A stretch of 64,000 nt of DNA from Fibrobacter sp. Lineage in GTDB: Bacteria; Fibrobacterota; Fibrobacteria; Fibrobacterales; Fibrobacteraceae. Of the stretch, positions 48,270 to 61,412 are shown one piece after another. The first letter of the stretch is position 1; every line of letters begins with the position of its first letter. A program made the position numbers and the translations under genes. Below the pieces are notes generated by a model, which saw only the letters and a program-made list of their open reading frames with translations, searched no databases and was not told the DNA's origin. The stretch lies in contig JAILDK010000023.1 of assembly GCA_024689485.1 (NCBI GenBank), forward strand, positions 1-64,000, read 5' to 3'.

Positions 48270-49409
48270 TTACGAGAAGAAACCCTTGATCTTTTCAATC
48301 AGGCTTTCGTCCTTCGCATTGTCCTTGTCTTTGCGAAGTTCCGCGAGCTGCTTGTAAAGGTCCTTTTCCTTCGAAGAAAGATCGGTCGGAATGGCCGCAT
48401 TCACTTCAACGAAGAGGTTTCCACGTGCTCCGCGACCGTTCAGCGGCGGAAGTCCCTGTTCCTTCAAACGGAACACGGCTCCCGGCTGCGTACCGGCAGA
48501 GACCTTGATTGAAACTTCGCCACCGTCGAGAGTCGGAATGCGAACGGTTCCGCCCAAGGCGAGCTTGTAAACCGGAACGTCGATGGTGCAGTGCAGGTCA
48601 TCGCCTTCGCGCGTGTAGAAGTCGTTCTTCTTTTCGGCGATGACGACGAGCAAGTCGCCCGCAGCACCGCCGCGAGGACCGCAGTGACCTTCGCCGCGCA
48701 GGTTCAAGTACTGACCTTCCGAAACGCCGACCGGAATCTTGATCGAAATCGTTTCTTCTTCGAGAACGCGACCTTCGCCGTGGCAAACGGAACACGGTTT
48801 GCCGATCACTTCACCGAGACCGTTACAGTCCGGGCAAGTCGTTTCGCTCACCATCTGGAAGAACGAACGCGTTACGCGGCGCACACGACCTGTACCGTGG
48901 CAAGTGGGGCATTCCTTCACATTGGAACCGCCCTTGCCGTTACATTCCGTACAAGGCGCATAACGTTTCAGGCGAACCTTCTTCGTCGTACCGGTGAGAA
49001 TTTCTTTATACGAAAGAGCGATCTTGATCTGCAGATCCTGTCCGCGCGGAGGGCCCTGACGTCCACGGGAAGACGAATGGAATCCACCGAAGCCACCGCC
49101 GAAGATGTCGCCGAACTGGCTGAAGATATCTTCGAAGTTGCTGAAGCCGCCGCCGAAGCCACCTGCACCAGGGCCGCCAGCGCCCGGCATGTTAAAGCCG
49201 AACTGGTCGTACTGGGCGCGCTTCTTCGAATCGGAGAGCACTTCGTAAGCTTCTGCAGCTTCCTTGAACTTTTCTTCTGCTTCCTTGTTGCCCGGGTTCT
49301 TGTCCGGGTGATATTTAATGGCGAGCTTTTTGTACGCGTGCTTGATGTCGTCAGCGCTTGCATCTTTGGAAACGCCTAGGACTTCGTAGTAATCTCTTTT
49401 CTCTGCCAT
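48270..49409 (-). CDS. dnaJ: Chaperone DnaJ
   Basis: J domain [11 protein letters not shown] region, four CxxCxGxG motifs. Confidence 0.97.
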   Translation of the reverse strand: MAEKRDYYEVLGVSKDASADDIKHAYKKLAIKYHPDKNPGNKEAEEKFKEAAEAYEVLSDSKKRAQYDQFGFNMPGAGGPGAGGFGGGFSNFEDIFSQFGDIFGGGFGGFHSSSRGRQGPPRGQDLQIKIALSYKEILTGTTKKVRLKRYAPCTECNGKGGSNVKECPTCHGTGRVRRVTRSFFQMVSETTCPDCNGLGEVIGKPCSVCHGEGRVLEEETISIKIPVGVSEGQYLNLRGEGHCGPRGGAAGDLLVVIAEKKNDFYTREGDDLHCTIDVPVYKLALGGTVRIPTLDGGEVSIKVSAGTQPGAVFRLKEQGLPPLNGRGARGNLFVEVNAAIPTDLSSKEKDLYKQLAELRKDKDNAKDESLIEKIKGFFS

Positions 49410-49460
49410 GATCCAAATCTCTCTTAAAAAGTCAGATTAAAATTTCGTGTCCAAAATTAC

Positions 49461-49496
49461 AAAAAAAGGATTCCCCCCTCGAGGAGGGGAAAATCC
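49461..49496 (-). terminator. Intrinsic terminator downstream of dnaK
   Basis: Minus strand GGATTTTCCCC..GGGGGGAATCC-TTTTTTT. Confidence 0.8.
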
Positions 49497-49527
49497 TGTA
49501 GGTTATCTAACCAAGGAGAAAACCGGA

Positions 49528-51438
<1,911 letters not shown>

Positions 51439-51480
51439 AACTGTAATCTCCTTAAACTTTTTTATTTCCGACCTAGTTTT

Positions 51481-51496
51481 AGCAAAATGCGTGCCA
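51481..51496 (-). promoter_or_regulatory. Candidate sigma-54 -24/-12 promoter of dnaK
   Basis: Minus strand TTTGGCACGCATTTTGCT (GG-N10-GC). Confidence 0.85.
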
Positions 51497-51548
51497 AACT
51501 CGTCAGATGCTTAAATTTGTTGAATTTCGCGGGCTTCTCACACCCAGT

Positions 51549-51563
51549 GTTTCATTTTGAAGC
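51549..51563. promoter_or_regulatory. Candidate enhancer-binding site (UAS) for dnaK, overlapping grpE stop
   Basis: GTTTC-ATTTT-GAAGC (one mismatch to GTTTC-N5-GAAAC). Confidence 0.65.
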
Positions 51564-52235
51564 AGGACCGGACGAAACGATCACCTTTGCGGTTTTCAAA
51601 AGCTTGTTCTTGAGCTTGTAGCCTTTCTGGAAAACCTGTACCACGTGGGATTCCGGGACGGTATCCGACGGCTGGTTCATCAGGGCTTCCTGTTCGTTCG
51701 GGTCGAATTCCTGGCCGACCGGGTCGATCTGTACAAGGCCAGCGTCCGTGAGGATCTTGTAGAACTGGTCGTGGATCATCTGGATGCCCTTGGAGAAGGC
51801 GTCAAAGTCCTTTTGCTTGTTGTTTTCCGGAGCCGCGGCACGTTCGAAGTTGTCGAGCACTTCGGAAAGCTTTTCGAGGAGCTTGCCGTTTGCGGTTTCG
51901 ATCAGATCGAGCTGTTCCTTGGCGGTGCGGCGGCGGAAGTTGTCGAATTCCGCCATCAAACGGACGAACTTGTCTGCTGCGGCGGAAGCCTGTTCCTTCA
52001 GAACGGCATTTTCTGCCTGGAGCTTCTGGATTTCTGCGTCCTTCGGGTCAAGAGGCTGAGCTTCTTCTGCCTTCGGAGCTTCTTCTGCGGCTTCGGCGGT
52101 TTCTGCCTTGGCGGCTTCTGCTTCGGCTGCTGCCGGAGCTTCTTCCGGCTTTACACCGGCGATTTCTTCTGCCTGCTTCAGAATGTCTTCGTTTGCTGCG
52201 GATTCCTGCGGGTTCTTTTCCTGTTCTTCTGCCAT
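51552..52235 (-). CDS. grpE: Nucleotide exchange factor GrpE
   Basis: RLMAEFDNFRRRTAKEQ; DPNEQEALMNQPSDTVPESHVVQVFQKGYKLKNKLLKTAKVIVS. Confidence 0.94.
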   Translation of the reverse strand: MAEEQEKNPQESAANEDILKQAEEIAGVKPEEAPAAAEAEAAKAETAEAAEEAPKAEEAQPLDPKDAEIQKLQAENAVLKEQASAAADKFVRLMAEFDNFRRRTAKEQLDLIETANGKLLEKLSEVLDNFERAAAPENNKQKDFDAFSKGIQMIHDQFYKILTDAGLVQIDPVGQEFDPNEQEALMNQPSDTVPESHVVQVFQKGYKLKNKLLKTAKVIVSSGPASK

Positions 52236-52291
52236 GATTTTACTTAAGCCTTTATGTTAAAAACCGTTTTGTGAAAGTTCGTCCTTATGAA

Positions 52292-52307
52292 TGCAAAATC
52301 CATGCCA
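52292..52307 (-). promoter_or_regulatory. Candidate sigma-54 -24/-12 promoter of grpE
   Basis: Minus strand CTTTGGCATGGATTTTGCAT (GG-N10-GC). Confidence 0.82.
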
Positions 52308-52349
52308 AAGCGAAAAATGGGGAATTTGAAGCGTTTTGAATCGTCAGGT

Positions 52350-52364
52350 GTTTCGTTTTGAAAC
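52350..52364. promoter_or_regulatory. Candidate enhancer-binding site (UAS) for grpE
   Basis: Perfect palindrome arms GTTTC-GTTTT-GAAAC. Confidence 0.7.
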
Positions 52365-52395
52365 AAAAAAAGGCCGTGCGTTCGCACGACCTTTC
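52364..52395 (-). terminator. Intrinsic terminator of groESL
   Basis: Minus strand AAAGGTCGTGC-GAAC-GCACGGCCTTTTTTT. Confidence 0.9.
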
Positions 52396-52418
52396 AAAGC
52401 TTTGGGCTTTTGGAGCGA

Positions 52419-54059
<1,641 letters not shown>

Positions 54060-54094
54060 CTAATTCTTAAATTCTTTTGAGGTCTGTCCGTGTA

Positions 54095-54376
54095 TTAGAG
54101 GATTGCGAAGATGTCGCTTTCACGAACGATCAGATATTCCTTGCCATCGACGGTCACTTCCGTGCCGCTGTACTTGCCGTAAAGAACCTTATCGCCGACC
54201 TTGACGTCCATGGCGATAGCCTTGCCGTTTTCGTCCTTCTTGCCCGGACCTGCGGCGACAACGGTACCCTGCATCGGCTTTTCTTTCGCGTTATCAGGAA
54301 TGTAAAGTCCGCTGACGGTCTTTTCTTCTGCCGGAGCCGGTTCAATGAGAACTCTGTCTGCAAGTGGCTTAATCAT
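54095..54376 (-). CDS. groES: Co-chaperonin GroES
   Basis: [45 protein letters not shown]. Confidence 0.97.
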   Translation of the reverse strand: MIKPLADRVLIEPAPAEEKTVSGLYIPDNAKEKPMQGTVVAAGPGKKDENGKAIAMDVKVGDKVLYGKYSGTEVTVDGKEYLIVRESDIFAIL

Positions 54377-54440
54377 AATAGGTGTACCTCTTTGTTGAAA
54401 TGTTTCGCAGCTTGCGCTGCCTTTGTTCGACCAGATACTA

Positions 54441-54456
54441 TGCAAGAATCGTGCCA
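54441..54456 (-). promoter_or_regulatory. Candidate sigma-54 -24/-12 promoter of groESL
   Basis: Minus strand CTTTGGCACGATTCTTGCAT (perfect TGGCACG-N4-TTGCA, GG-N10-GC). Confidence 0.9.
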
Positions 54457-54508
54457 AAGCGTAAAAAAGGGCTTTTTTGGGGCTTTTGGGGGATATTGAG
54501 GGAAAAGT

Positions 54509-54562
54509 GTTTCACGGAATGTTTCAAAATGAAACAAAAAGCAAAATGGCGGAAAATGAAAC
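54509..54562. promoter_or_regulatory. Candidate enhancer-binding sites (UAS) for groESL: GTTTC-AAAAT-GAAAC plus flanking half-sites
   Basis: Full palindrome 54521-54535; half-sites GTTTCA 54509 and TGAAAC 54557. Confidence 0.7.
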
Positions 54563-54610
54563 GAAAAAGGCGTTCCTTTTCTATATTTGCCGCAAAACAA
54601 CGAGGTCATG

Positions 54611-55342
54611 ATGAGCTATCAGTCTAAAGCAGAAGAAAATTTCCAGAATCTTTCCAAGAATCCGTATCCGGGTCGCGGAATCGTTCTCGGCACGTCTCCG
54701 GACGGCAAGTCCTTTGTCCAGGTTTACTGGATCATGGGCCGCAGCGTCAACAGCCGCAACCGTGTCTTCGAACTGGAAGATACGGGCTTTGTGAAGACCA
54801 AGGCTTTTGACGAAAGCAAGCTCACCGACCCGCACCTCATCATTTACTATCCGGCTCGTCATCTGCCGAATTCTCACATCATCACGAACGGCGACCAGAC
54901 GGACACGATCTTTGACGGCATCCGCTTGGGCGGTACTTTCGAAAGCGCTCTCGCTACCCGTGAATACGAAGATGACGCTCCGAACTTCACCCCGCGCATT
55001 TCCGGCATCACGTACCGTTCTGCAAATCCGTACGTGTACCAGCTTTCGGTCCTCAAGTCCGAAGACAACTCCGAAGATGCAGGCTGCGTCCGCGAAACGT
55101 TCAGCTATGAAAAGGCTCTTCCGGGTCTTGGTCATTTCATTTCGACCTATGTGACGAATGGCAGCCCGATTCCGTCTTTTGCGGGCGTTCCGCAGTGGAT
55201 GCCGATTTTCGACACCGCCGAAAAGACGCTCGACGCTTACTGGAATGCTCTCGATGCAGACAACAAGGTTTCCCTGCTTGTGAAGTGGATTGACCGCGAC
55301 ACGTTCGCCGCCAAGACCTTGATTGTGAACAAGCTCGGCTAA
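54611..55342 (+). CDS. IMP cyclohydrolase (PurO/IMP_cyclohyd type)
   Basis: NPYPGRGIVLGTSPDGKSFVQVYWIMGRSVNSRNRVF. Confidence 0.82.
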   Translation: MSYQSKAEENFQNLSKNPYPGRGIVLGTSPDGKSFVQVYWIMGRSVNSRNRVFELEDTGFVKTKAFDESKLTDPHLIIYYPARHLPNSHIITNGDQTDTIFDGIRLGGTFESALATREYEDDAPNFTPRISGITYRSANPYVYQLSVLKSEDNSEDAGCVRETFSYEKALPGLGHFISTYVTNGSPIPSFAGVPQWMPIFDTAEKTLDAYWNALDADNKVSLLVKWIDRDTFAAKTLIVNKLG

Positions 55343-55365
55343 GCTTTAAAAAGTTACCGTTTTTA

Positions 55366-55396
55366 GAGACCCGAAAGAGGAAGACGTCTTTCGGGT
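55366..55396 (+). terminator. Intrinsic terminator
   Basis: ACCCGAAAGA-GGAAGACG-TCTTTCGGGT-TTTCT. Confidence 0.85.
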
Positions 55397-55439
55397 TTTC
55401 TATTTTAAAGAAAAAAATGGTCAGATTCCAGGGGAATGT

Positions 55440-56153
55440 ATGTATCAGATTTCGACGCTGAATGCTTTGGCTTTGGGTTATACGCGGAAGGTTGTTTCGA
55501 TTGCGGATTTGCTCGCTCATGGCGATACGGGCCTTGGCACTTTTGAAAATCTGGATGGCGAAATGATCGTTCTGGACGGTCATTGTTACCGCGCGGGGGA
55601 TGACGGCTCGGTCACGGAGCCTTCGACAAATAGGGGCGTGCCTTTTGCTTCGGTCGCTTTTTTGAAGGGTTCCTTGAAATTCGATTTGGGAGCTGTGCCG
55701 AATGTGGAAAGGCTCAAGGACCTTTTGAATTTGAAGATTGAAGAAGGTTTCGGTTTGAACAGCATGCACATTGTGCGGATCGACGGAAACTTTGCAAAGG
55801 TGGATGCCCGTTCTGAAAACGGTCTGCGTTCCCAGCATGTGGAACTCAAGGAATTGCTGAGTATGAATCAGAAAGCCTTTACGTTTGAGCACGTGAAGGG
55901 TTCCTTGGTTTGCCTGTACTATCCGGATTATATGGAAGGCATCAATGCGGCGGGCTGGCATTTCCATTTTGTTTCGGATGACAAGACGAAGGGCGGACAC
56001 GTTTTTGACCTGTCGATGGAATTTGGCCACGCTTCGCTTGACAAGATCAGCCAATTAGAAATGCAGCTCCCGACGGAAGCAGCATTCGATACTTACTCCC
56101 TGACCAAGGCGTCCCAGAAGGACATCAAGCAGGTCGAGCAGGGAAAAGGCTAA
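55440..56153 (+). CDS. Alpha-acetolactate decarboxylase
   Basis: [45 protein letters not shown] (His ligands). Confidence 0.92.
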   Translation: MYQISTLNALALGYTRKVVSIADLLAHGDTGLGTFENLDGEMIVLDGHCYRAGDDGSVTEPSTNRGVPFASVAFLKGSLKFDLGAVPNVERLKDLLNLKIEEGFGLNSMHIVRIDGNFAKVDARSENGLRSQHVELKELLSMNQKAFTFEHVKGSLVCLYYPDYMEGINAAGWHFHFVSDDKTKGGHVFDLSMEFGHASLDKISQLEMQLPTEAAFDTYSLTKASQKDIKQVEQGKG

Positions 56154-56917
56154 GCTATTTCTAAGGCTAAGCTATTTTTTAACGCAGAAAGGAATTCCTG
56201 GAGGCGGGCATCCTTTGGATGGTCGAAGATTTCTTCCGGGGTTCCGTCTTCCTTGACGATGCCGTCTGCAAAGAAGAGGACGCGGTTTGCGACTTCGCGT
56301 GCAAAGCTCATTTCGTGGGTGACGACGAGCATGGTCATGCCGGACTTGGCGAGATCCTTCATAATCTTTAAGACTTCGCCGACCATTTCCGGGTCGAGGG
56401 CGCTCGTCGGTTCGTCGAACAGGAGCGCTTCCGGATTCATGGCGAGCGCACGGGCGATGGCGATGCGCTGTTGCTGTCCGCCGGAAAGCTGTGCGGGGTA
56501 ATGGTCGGCGCGGTCCGAAAGTCCGACGCGTTCGAGCAGTTCCTTTGCCTTGGCTTCTGCTTCGGCTTTGGAAAGAACGCCGAGCTTTGCCGGGGCGAAC
56601 ATGATGTTCTTGAGGGCGGTCATGTTCTTGAACAGGTTGAACTGCTGAAAGACCATGCCGACGCGCTTGCGGATTTCGGGCTTGGAAACGTCCTTGGCGA
56701 GGATGCTTTTGCCGTCGAGGCGGATGTCTCCGCTGGTGGGCTTTTCAAGAAGGTTCAGTTGGCGGAGGAAGGTGGACTTTCCGCAGCCGGAAGGCCCGAT
56801 GATCGCGACGACGTCTCCCTTGTGAATGTCGAGGGAAATGCCCTTGAGAATCTGCTTTTCGCCGTAAGACTTGCAAAGGTCCTTGACCTGAATCAAAATT
56901 TCACGATTAGCGTTCAT
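56150..56917 (-). CDS. Amino-acid ABC transporter ATP-binding protein
   Basis: [57 protein letters not shown]. Confidence 0.95.
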   Translation of the reverse strand: MNANREILIQVKDLCKSYGEKQILKGISLDIHKGDVVAIIGPSGCGKSTFLRQLNLLEKPTSGDIRLDGKSILAKDVSKPEIRKRVGMVFQQFNLFKNMTALKNIMFAPAKLGVLSKAEAEAKAKELLERVGLSDRADHYPAQLSGGQQQRIAIARALAMNPEALLFDEPTSALDPEMVGEVLKIMKDLAKSGMTMLVVTHEMSFAREVANRVLFFADGIVKEDGTPEEIFDHPKDARLQEFLSALKNSLALEIA

Positions 56918-58400
56918 TTTTCTTCATCCTCTTTTCAAGCTTGGAAACGACGCTGGAAAGTCCTGCTACCAGCATAAAGTAAATCGCGGCGACGGCAAGA
57001 AGCGGGAACATCGCTTCGTACGTCATGCTGCGGATGATGTCTCCGCCGCGTGTCAAATCGGTGAGGCCGATGTAGCCGACGATCGAAGTTTCCTTGATGA
57101 GCGAAATGAATTCATTTGTGAGAGCGGGCAGGGAATGTTTGAAAGCCTGCGGGTAAACGATCGAAATGAGGACCGTGCGGAAGCGGAGCCCAAGGCTGCG
57201 TCCCGCTTCGATTTGGCCCGGATCGACGCCCTTGATGCCGCTGCGGATGATTTCCGAAACGTATGCGCCGGAGTTCACACCGAAGGCGATAATGGCGACG
57301 AGAATCTTGTTGATGTTGACCGAAGAGAAGACGATGTAATAGATGATCAGGAGCTGCACCATCATCGGCGTTCCGCGGACGACGGCGAGATAAGCCTTAC
57401 CGATGGCATTCGGAATTTTATAGCTGCCGTTGAATTCGTTGTTCACTCGGAACATGGCGATGAGGAAGCCGATGAGAATGCCGAGAATGGCGGCGAAGAA
57501 GGAAATCAGGAGCGTGTTTCCCAAGCCTTGGACGATGAACTTCCAACGGGAATCCTTGATGAAGTTCTTGTAAAAGTGATCGCTAAAGCTTTCTTCGACT
57601 TCTTCTGCCTGATTTCCGCGGACGATGACGACGATCTTGGAAAGCGTGTAATCATCGGTGAAGTGGATGGACTTTTTGCGTTCTTCGGTAACGGTAAAGC
57701 CGGCAAAGCCCATGTCTGCTTTTCCTGAAGAGACGGCGTTGATGATCGCGTCGAATTCGATGTCCTGGATTTCGAGAGTGCGTCCAAGGTAGTCGGCGAT
57801 GTAATTGCAAATGTCGATGTCGAGGCCGATGATTTCTTCGCCTTCGTGGTATTCATACGGAGGGAATTGGGCGTTGGTCGCGAGGACGAGCTTGGGACCG
57901 TTTTTGATCTTTTGCGTGTAGCGGAAATCGCTTGTACGGTAGATGTAACGGTTGAAAATGGAGTCGTAGATGCCGTTCGCCTTCATTTCGCGGATGGCGA
58001 GGTTCACGCTGTCAAGCAGGCTCTGATTTTCCTTGGCGATGACGCCTGCGTAGGTTTCTTCGACGAAGACTTCATCGAGGATGCGGAGCGATGGATTTTG
58101 GCGGACAAAGGCTTTGGCGGGCTGGTCGTCGCTCATGACGGCGTCGATTTTACCCTGGAGGAGCGCCTGGATGGCGTCGGCGAGTTTCGTGTAGCGTTCG
58201 ACGTCGATTTTTGCGGTGTCTCCGCCGAAGTCCGAAGCGTAAATGTCGGCGGTGTTGCCGATCTGGACGCCGACTTTTTTATGTCCGAGATCCTGGATGG
58301 AGAAAACGCGATTTTCGAGGGCGTTTTTTTGGCTTTCGCAGGCTGATAGGGAGAGCGATACGGCCAAACTTATAAAAAGGAGAAGTGTGTTCCGAATCAT
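56907..58400 (-). CDS. Amino-acid ABC transporter: lipoprotein substrate-binding domain fused to permease; SBP halves in permuted order
   Basis: LSAC lipobox; SBP lobe-2-like segment precedes lobe-1-like segment ([29 protein letters not shown]), then GlnP/HisM TMD ([14 protein letters not shown]...[11 protein letters not shown]). Confidence 0.85.
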   Translation of the reverse strand: MIRNTLLLFISLAVSLSLSACESQKNALENRVFSIQDLGHKKVGVQIGNTADIYASDFGGDTAKIDVERYTKLADAIQALLQGKIDAVMSDDQPAKAFVRQNPSLRILDEVFVEETYAGVIAKENQSLLDSVNLAIREMKANGIYDSIFNRYIYRTSDFRYTQKIKNGPKLVLATNAQFPPYEYHEGEEIIGLDIDICNYIADYLGRTLEIQDIEFDAIINAVSSGKADMGFAGFTVTEERKKSIHFTDDYTLSKIVVIVRGNQAEEVEESFSDHFYKNFIKDSRWKFIVQGLGNTLLISFFAAILGILIGFLIAMFRVNNEFNGSYKIPNAIGKAYLAVVRGTPMMVQLLIIYYIVFSSVNINKILVAIIAFGVNSGAYVSEIIRSGIKGVDPGQIEAGRSLGLRFRTVLISIVYPQAFKHSLPALTNEFISLIKETSIVGYIGLTDLTRGGDIIRSMTYEAMFPLLAVAAIYFMLVAGLSSVVSKLEKRMKKNER

Positions 58401-58475
58401 TTGTTTCTAATTGTTTAAAGGGTTGTGGCTCAAATTTAGTCTATATTTAGCGGAGAAAATTTGGAAGGAGCGGCT

Positions 58476-58652
58476 ATGACGCGATTGTGGGCAACATTTA
58501 TTTTGTTTGCTTTTTGCATGGTAATCGGTTGCGCGAGCAATGAGGAAAAATGCAAGGAAGGCGATATGGATGCTTGTTCCGAAATGCTCCAGGACGCTGC
58601 GGATGAAGTCAGCGAAGGTTTAGACGGTTTACTCAAAGAGGTAAAAGAATGA
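58476..58652 (+). CDS. Small lipoprotein
   Basis: Lipobox VIGCAS; Cys-containing EKCKEGDMDACSEM; SD GGAAGGAG. Confidence 0.65.
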   Translation: MTRLWATFILFAFCMVIGCASNEEKCKEGDMDACSEMLQDAADEVSEGLDGLLKEVKE

Positions 58653-58939
58653 AACTGCGTAAAATTCTTCTCGGTGTTACGGTTCTGCTCGCTCTCGGTA
58701 GCGTGAGCTATGCGGCAACGGCCAGCGAAACGGTCGATAAGGCTGCCGCCGGTACGGAAAAGGGCATTAAGAAAGGCGCTGCAGGCACTGAAAAAGGTGT
58801 CAAGAAGGGCGCCGCTGGTGCTGAAAAGGGTGTGAAGAAGGGCGCCGCCGGTGCTGAAAAGGGCATCAAGAAGGGTGCTGCCGGTGCCGAAAAGGGCATC
58901 ACCAAGGCTGCGGATGCGGTCTCGAACTTCTTCAAATAA
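58649..58939 (+). CDS. Secreted small protein with 11-residue repeats (AGAEKGVKKGA)
   Basis: Signal peptide then ~5 x 11-aa repeats (33-bp DNA repeat); overlaps upstream gene by 4 bp. Confidence 0.75.
   Translation: MKLRKILLGVTVLLALGSVSYAATASETVDKAAAGTEKGIKKGAAGTEKGVKKGAAGAEKGVKKGAAGAEKGIKKGAAGAEKGITKAADAVSNFFK
58748..58905 (+). repeat. 33-bp tandem repeat array inside small secreted protein gene
   Basis: ggcgccgctggtgctgaaaagggtgtgaagaag-type units. Confidence 0.8.
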
Positions 58940-59039
58940 GCGCGTTTTAACACGTTTTTAACACGCTTTCCTTGTCAAAAAGTTCGCAAAGTCTCCTTTA
59001 TCGGAATAGTTTATTCTTAATCAGATAAGGAGATGGGTC

Positions 59040-61313
59040 GTGAAAAAACTTTTGGCTTTGGCAGCGGTAATGGCTTTTGGACTAGGCTCTGCAAATGCGG
59101 TGACCTGGAATCCGGTATGTACGTCTAAAGGGCATACGCTGATCGCTTCTTCGGAGCATTTTGAAATTTGCCAAAAGGCGACTTGCGATGACGGCTCTGC
59201 GAACAATGTGAGCATCTCTGCGTCAGATGCGGAAGCAGCACTTGCAACGCTCGAAAATGTTTTTTCCATTTATCACGATTCCTTAAAATGGATGCTTCCG
59301 CAGCCGAGTTCTGCGGACGTGAAGTACAAGAGCGTCGCCTATATTTTTGACAATACCAAAATGAGCGCCTTGTACGGAGGCTCCAATACAGAAGCTTGCT
59401 TGAACGGGGAATGCTCACCGGGGCTTTGGCTTGGCAGTGGCGCTCTCACGGACACGTGGGGACTTGCGCACGAATACGCCCACGGGATGCAGGGCATTGC
59501 CGGCTGGATGGGCAACAACTCGCACACCGGCTGGATTGCGGAATCCCACGCGAACTGGATGGCGCACCAGGTTTACCCGACCAATGCGCACTACTGCTCC
59601 GAGGCACTCATCAACTTCCCGTATCTGTATTACGGTTCTACCCGAGACCGTTACTGCAACTGGCAGTTCTTGGAACATTTGAAAGAAGAATTCGGCGGCG
59701 GCTACGCCGGGGCTGCAGAAGTGAACCGCATTTGGACGGAATCCGTGGGCGACGACGGAACAGAAGCGCGCATGTTGCAGACTCCTTTCACTGCGATGAT
59801 GATGGTCTTTGACTGGAGTCTCGATTCGCTGAACAAACAGTTCGGAAAGTTCGCGATGAAGAATGCGACCTTGGAATATGCGCCCGAAAAGAAGACGCTT
59901 TACAAGAATACATGGGGCGATTATGAATTCGAAACCCGCCGCACGACAGGCTGGGGGGATATTTACCGCCGACATCCGCGTGTGACGATGCTGAATGTTC
60001 TGGATTCGGCGAACAACCGCTACATTTCCCCGAGCTACTGGGCTCCGCAGCGTTTGGGCTATAACCTTGTGCGCATTTATCCGGATTCCGCAGGAAAGGT
60101 AACGGTTAAATTCCGCGGCATTGTACAGCATGAAAAGGTGGTTGAAGGTTACACCTGCTTTGGCGACAATGATGACTACTACGACAAGGCTTACCACTGG
60201 TGCAACTATTCGCCGGATTCCGTTCCGAGTGCGGCGAGCCAGTGGGCGTTTGGGCTTGTTGCCGAAGGCTCGGACGGGACGCCGCGTTACAGCGAAATGA
60301 TGCTCGACACGGCAGGCAATCTTTCGATTGACGTGCAGAGTTCCGACAAGGCTCTTTGGCTCGCGGTGACCGCGGCTCCTTCGGAAATGCACACGATTCT
60401 TTGGGACCAGTTCTACTACAGCATTTACCGTTTCCCGTACATGATTGAAGTCCTAAACGGAAAGCCGGAAGGCTTTGAAGAAAAGGCGTGGACGCCGACA
60501 AATACGGCGGGTTATACGCGCCATTCGAACGGCGGAGGCTGGGTAAAGAGCGGGGCAAACGTCGCATCGACGGTTTACGTGGGCCCGAATGCCGTGGTGA
60601 ATGGCGGAACTTTGAGCGGCAATGTGAGAGTCGAGGACTTTGCCGTGGTGAACGGCGGAACTTTGAGCGGAAGTGCGGTTGTCCGCGGGCGCGCCTTGGT
60701 GACTGACGGAACGATCTGCGATAATGCGGTTCTCGAAGAAGACGCTTGGCTTGTCAGCGGAACGATTCAGGAAAATGCGAAGGTAGGCGCGCTTTCGATT
60801 ATTGTGAACAGTACGATCGGCGGAAGCGCTGAAATCTACGGCGTGATGTGGGCGGTTGCCGGAAAAACGGTTAACGGGACGGCTCAGCTGCGCGGTGACT
60901 TGGAAAACAACTTTACGGAAACGATTTCGAAGGGTGTCTTTTACGGCATGGTCGACGACGGAATGCTGACCTTGGACAATTACGGCGCAAGCCGCACCGA
61001 AGCGATGACCGAAGTGACCGCGGACATTGAAAATGCGACCTGGTATGAAATCGCGGAAGAAACGAATTCGGTCAAGAAGCCGGCTCTTGTTGCGGAAAAG
61101 CTTTCTGCAGTCAGACTCGGAGAAACTCTCGTGGTGAAGGTTCCCGCTGGTGCAAATACGCTCTACGTGATGGATTTGCACGGCAAGGTTCTTTTGTCGC
61201 AGTCGGTGAACGCTCACCTTTCGAACGTGAATCTCCAAGGCTTGTCGGCGGGCAGCTACATTCTGACGGCGAAGACTTCGACGGGAATGCAGAGCGTTCG
61301 TTTTACACGTTAA
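59040..61313 (+). CDS. Secreted Svx/AvrXca-like putative zinc metalloprotease with beta-helix-type repeats and T9SS-like C-terminal tail
   Basis: WGLAHEYAHGMQG (HExxH); SGNVRVEDFAVVNGGTLSGSAVVRGRAL repeats; C-term LYVMDLHGKVLLSQSV...LQGLSAGSYILTAKTSTGMQSVRFTR; GTG start. Confidence 0.72.
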   Translation: MKKLLALAAVMAFGLGSANAVTWNPVCTSKGHTLIASSEHFEICQKATCDDGSANNVSISASDAEAALATLENVFSIYHDSLKWMLPQPSSADVKYKSVAYIFDNTKMSALYGGSNTEACLNGECSPGLWLGSGALTDTWGLAHEYAHGMQGIAGWMGNNSHTGWIAESHANWMAHQVYPTNAHYCSEALINFPYLYYGSTRDRYCNWQFLEHLKEEFGGGYAGAAEVNRIWTESVGDDGTEARMLQTPFTAMMMVFDWSLDSLNKQFGKFAMKNATLEYAPEKKTLYKNTWGDYEFETRRTTGWGDIYRRHPRVTMLNVLDSANNRYISPSYWAPQRLGYNLVRIYPDSAGKVTVKFRGIVQHEKVVEGYTCFGDNDDYYDKAYHWCNYSPDSVPSAASQWAFGLVAEGSDGTPRYSEMMLDTAGNLSIDVQSSDKALWLAVTAAPSEMHTILWDQFYYSIYRFPYMIEVLNGKPEGFEEKAWTPTNTAGYTRHSNGGGWVKSGANVASTVYVGPNAVVNGGTLSGNVRVEDFAVVNGGTLSGSAVVRGRALVTDGTICDNAVLEEDAWLVSGTIQENAKVGALSIIVNSTIGGSAEIYGVMWAVAGKTVNGTAQLRGDLENNFTETISKGVFYGMVDDGMLTLDNYGASRTEAMTEVTADIENATWYEIAEETNSVKKPALVAEKLSAVRLGETLVVKVPAGANTLYVMDLHGKVLLSQSVNAHLSNVNLQGLSAGSYILTAKTSTGMQSVRFTR

Positions 61314-61342
61314 AAGCTTTTCCGATAGGGAAGTTTCGGAAG

Positions 61343-61357
61343 TTCCAAGTTGGAATA
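61343..61357. repeat. TTCCAA-G-TTGGAATA palindrome (copy 2) upstream of tmRNA
   Basis: Matches copy at 30321-30335. Confidence 0.5.
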
Positions 61358-61412
61358 GAAGGGGGACTTGAAGCCTTTCCGAAATTTTCGTAAATTGGGA
61401 CTGTAATTCTGC

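Noticed and set aside
49410-49460. Sigma-54-like TTGGACACGAAATTTTAATC upstream of dnaJ
   Set aside because: Lacks GC at the -12 position and lacks a GTTTC-N5-GAAAC site; probably a sigma-70-type promoter.
54376-54470. CIRCE/HrcA element searched upstream of groES, grpE and dnaK
   Set aside because: No TTAGCACTC-N9-GAGTGCTAA or close variant; the TGGCAC/TTGCA elements fit sigma-54 better.
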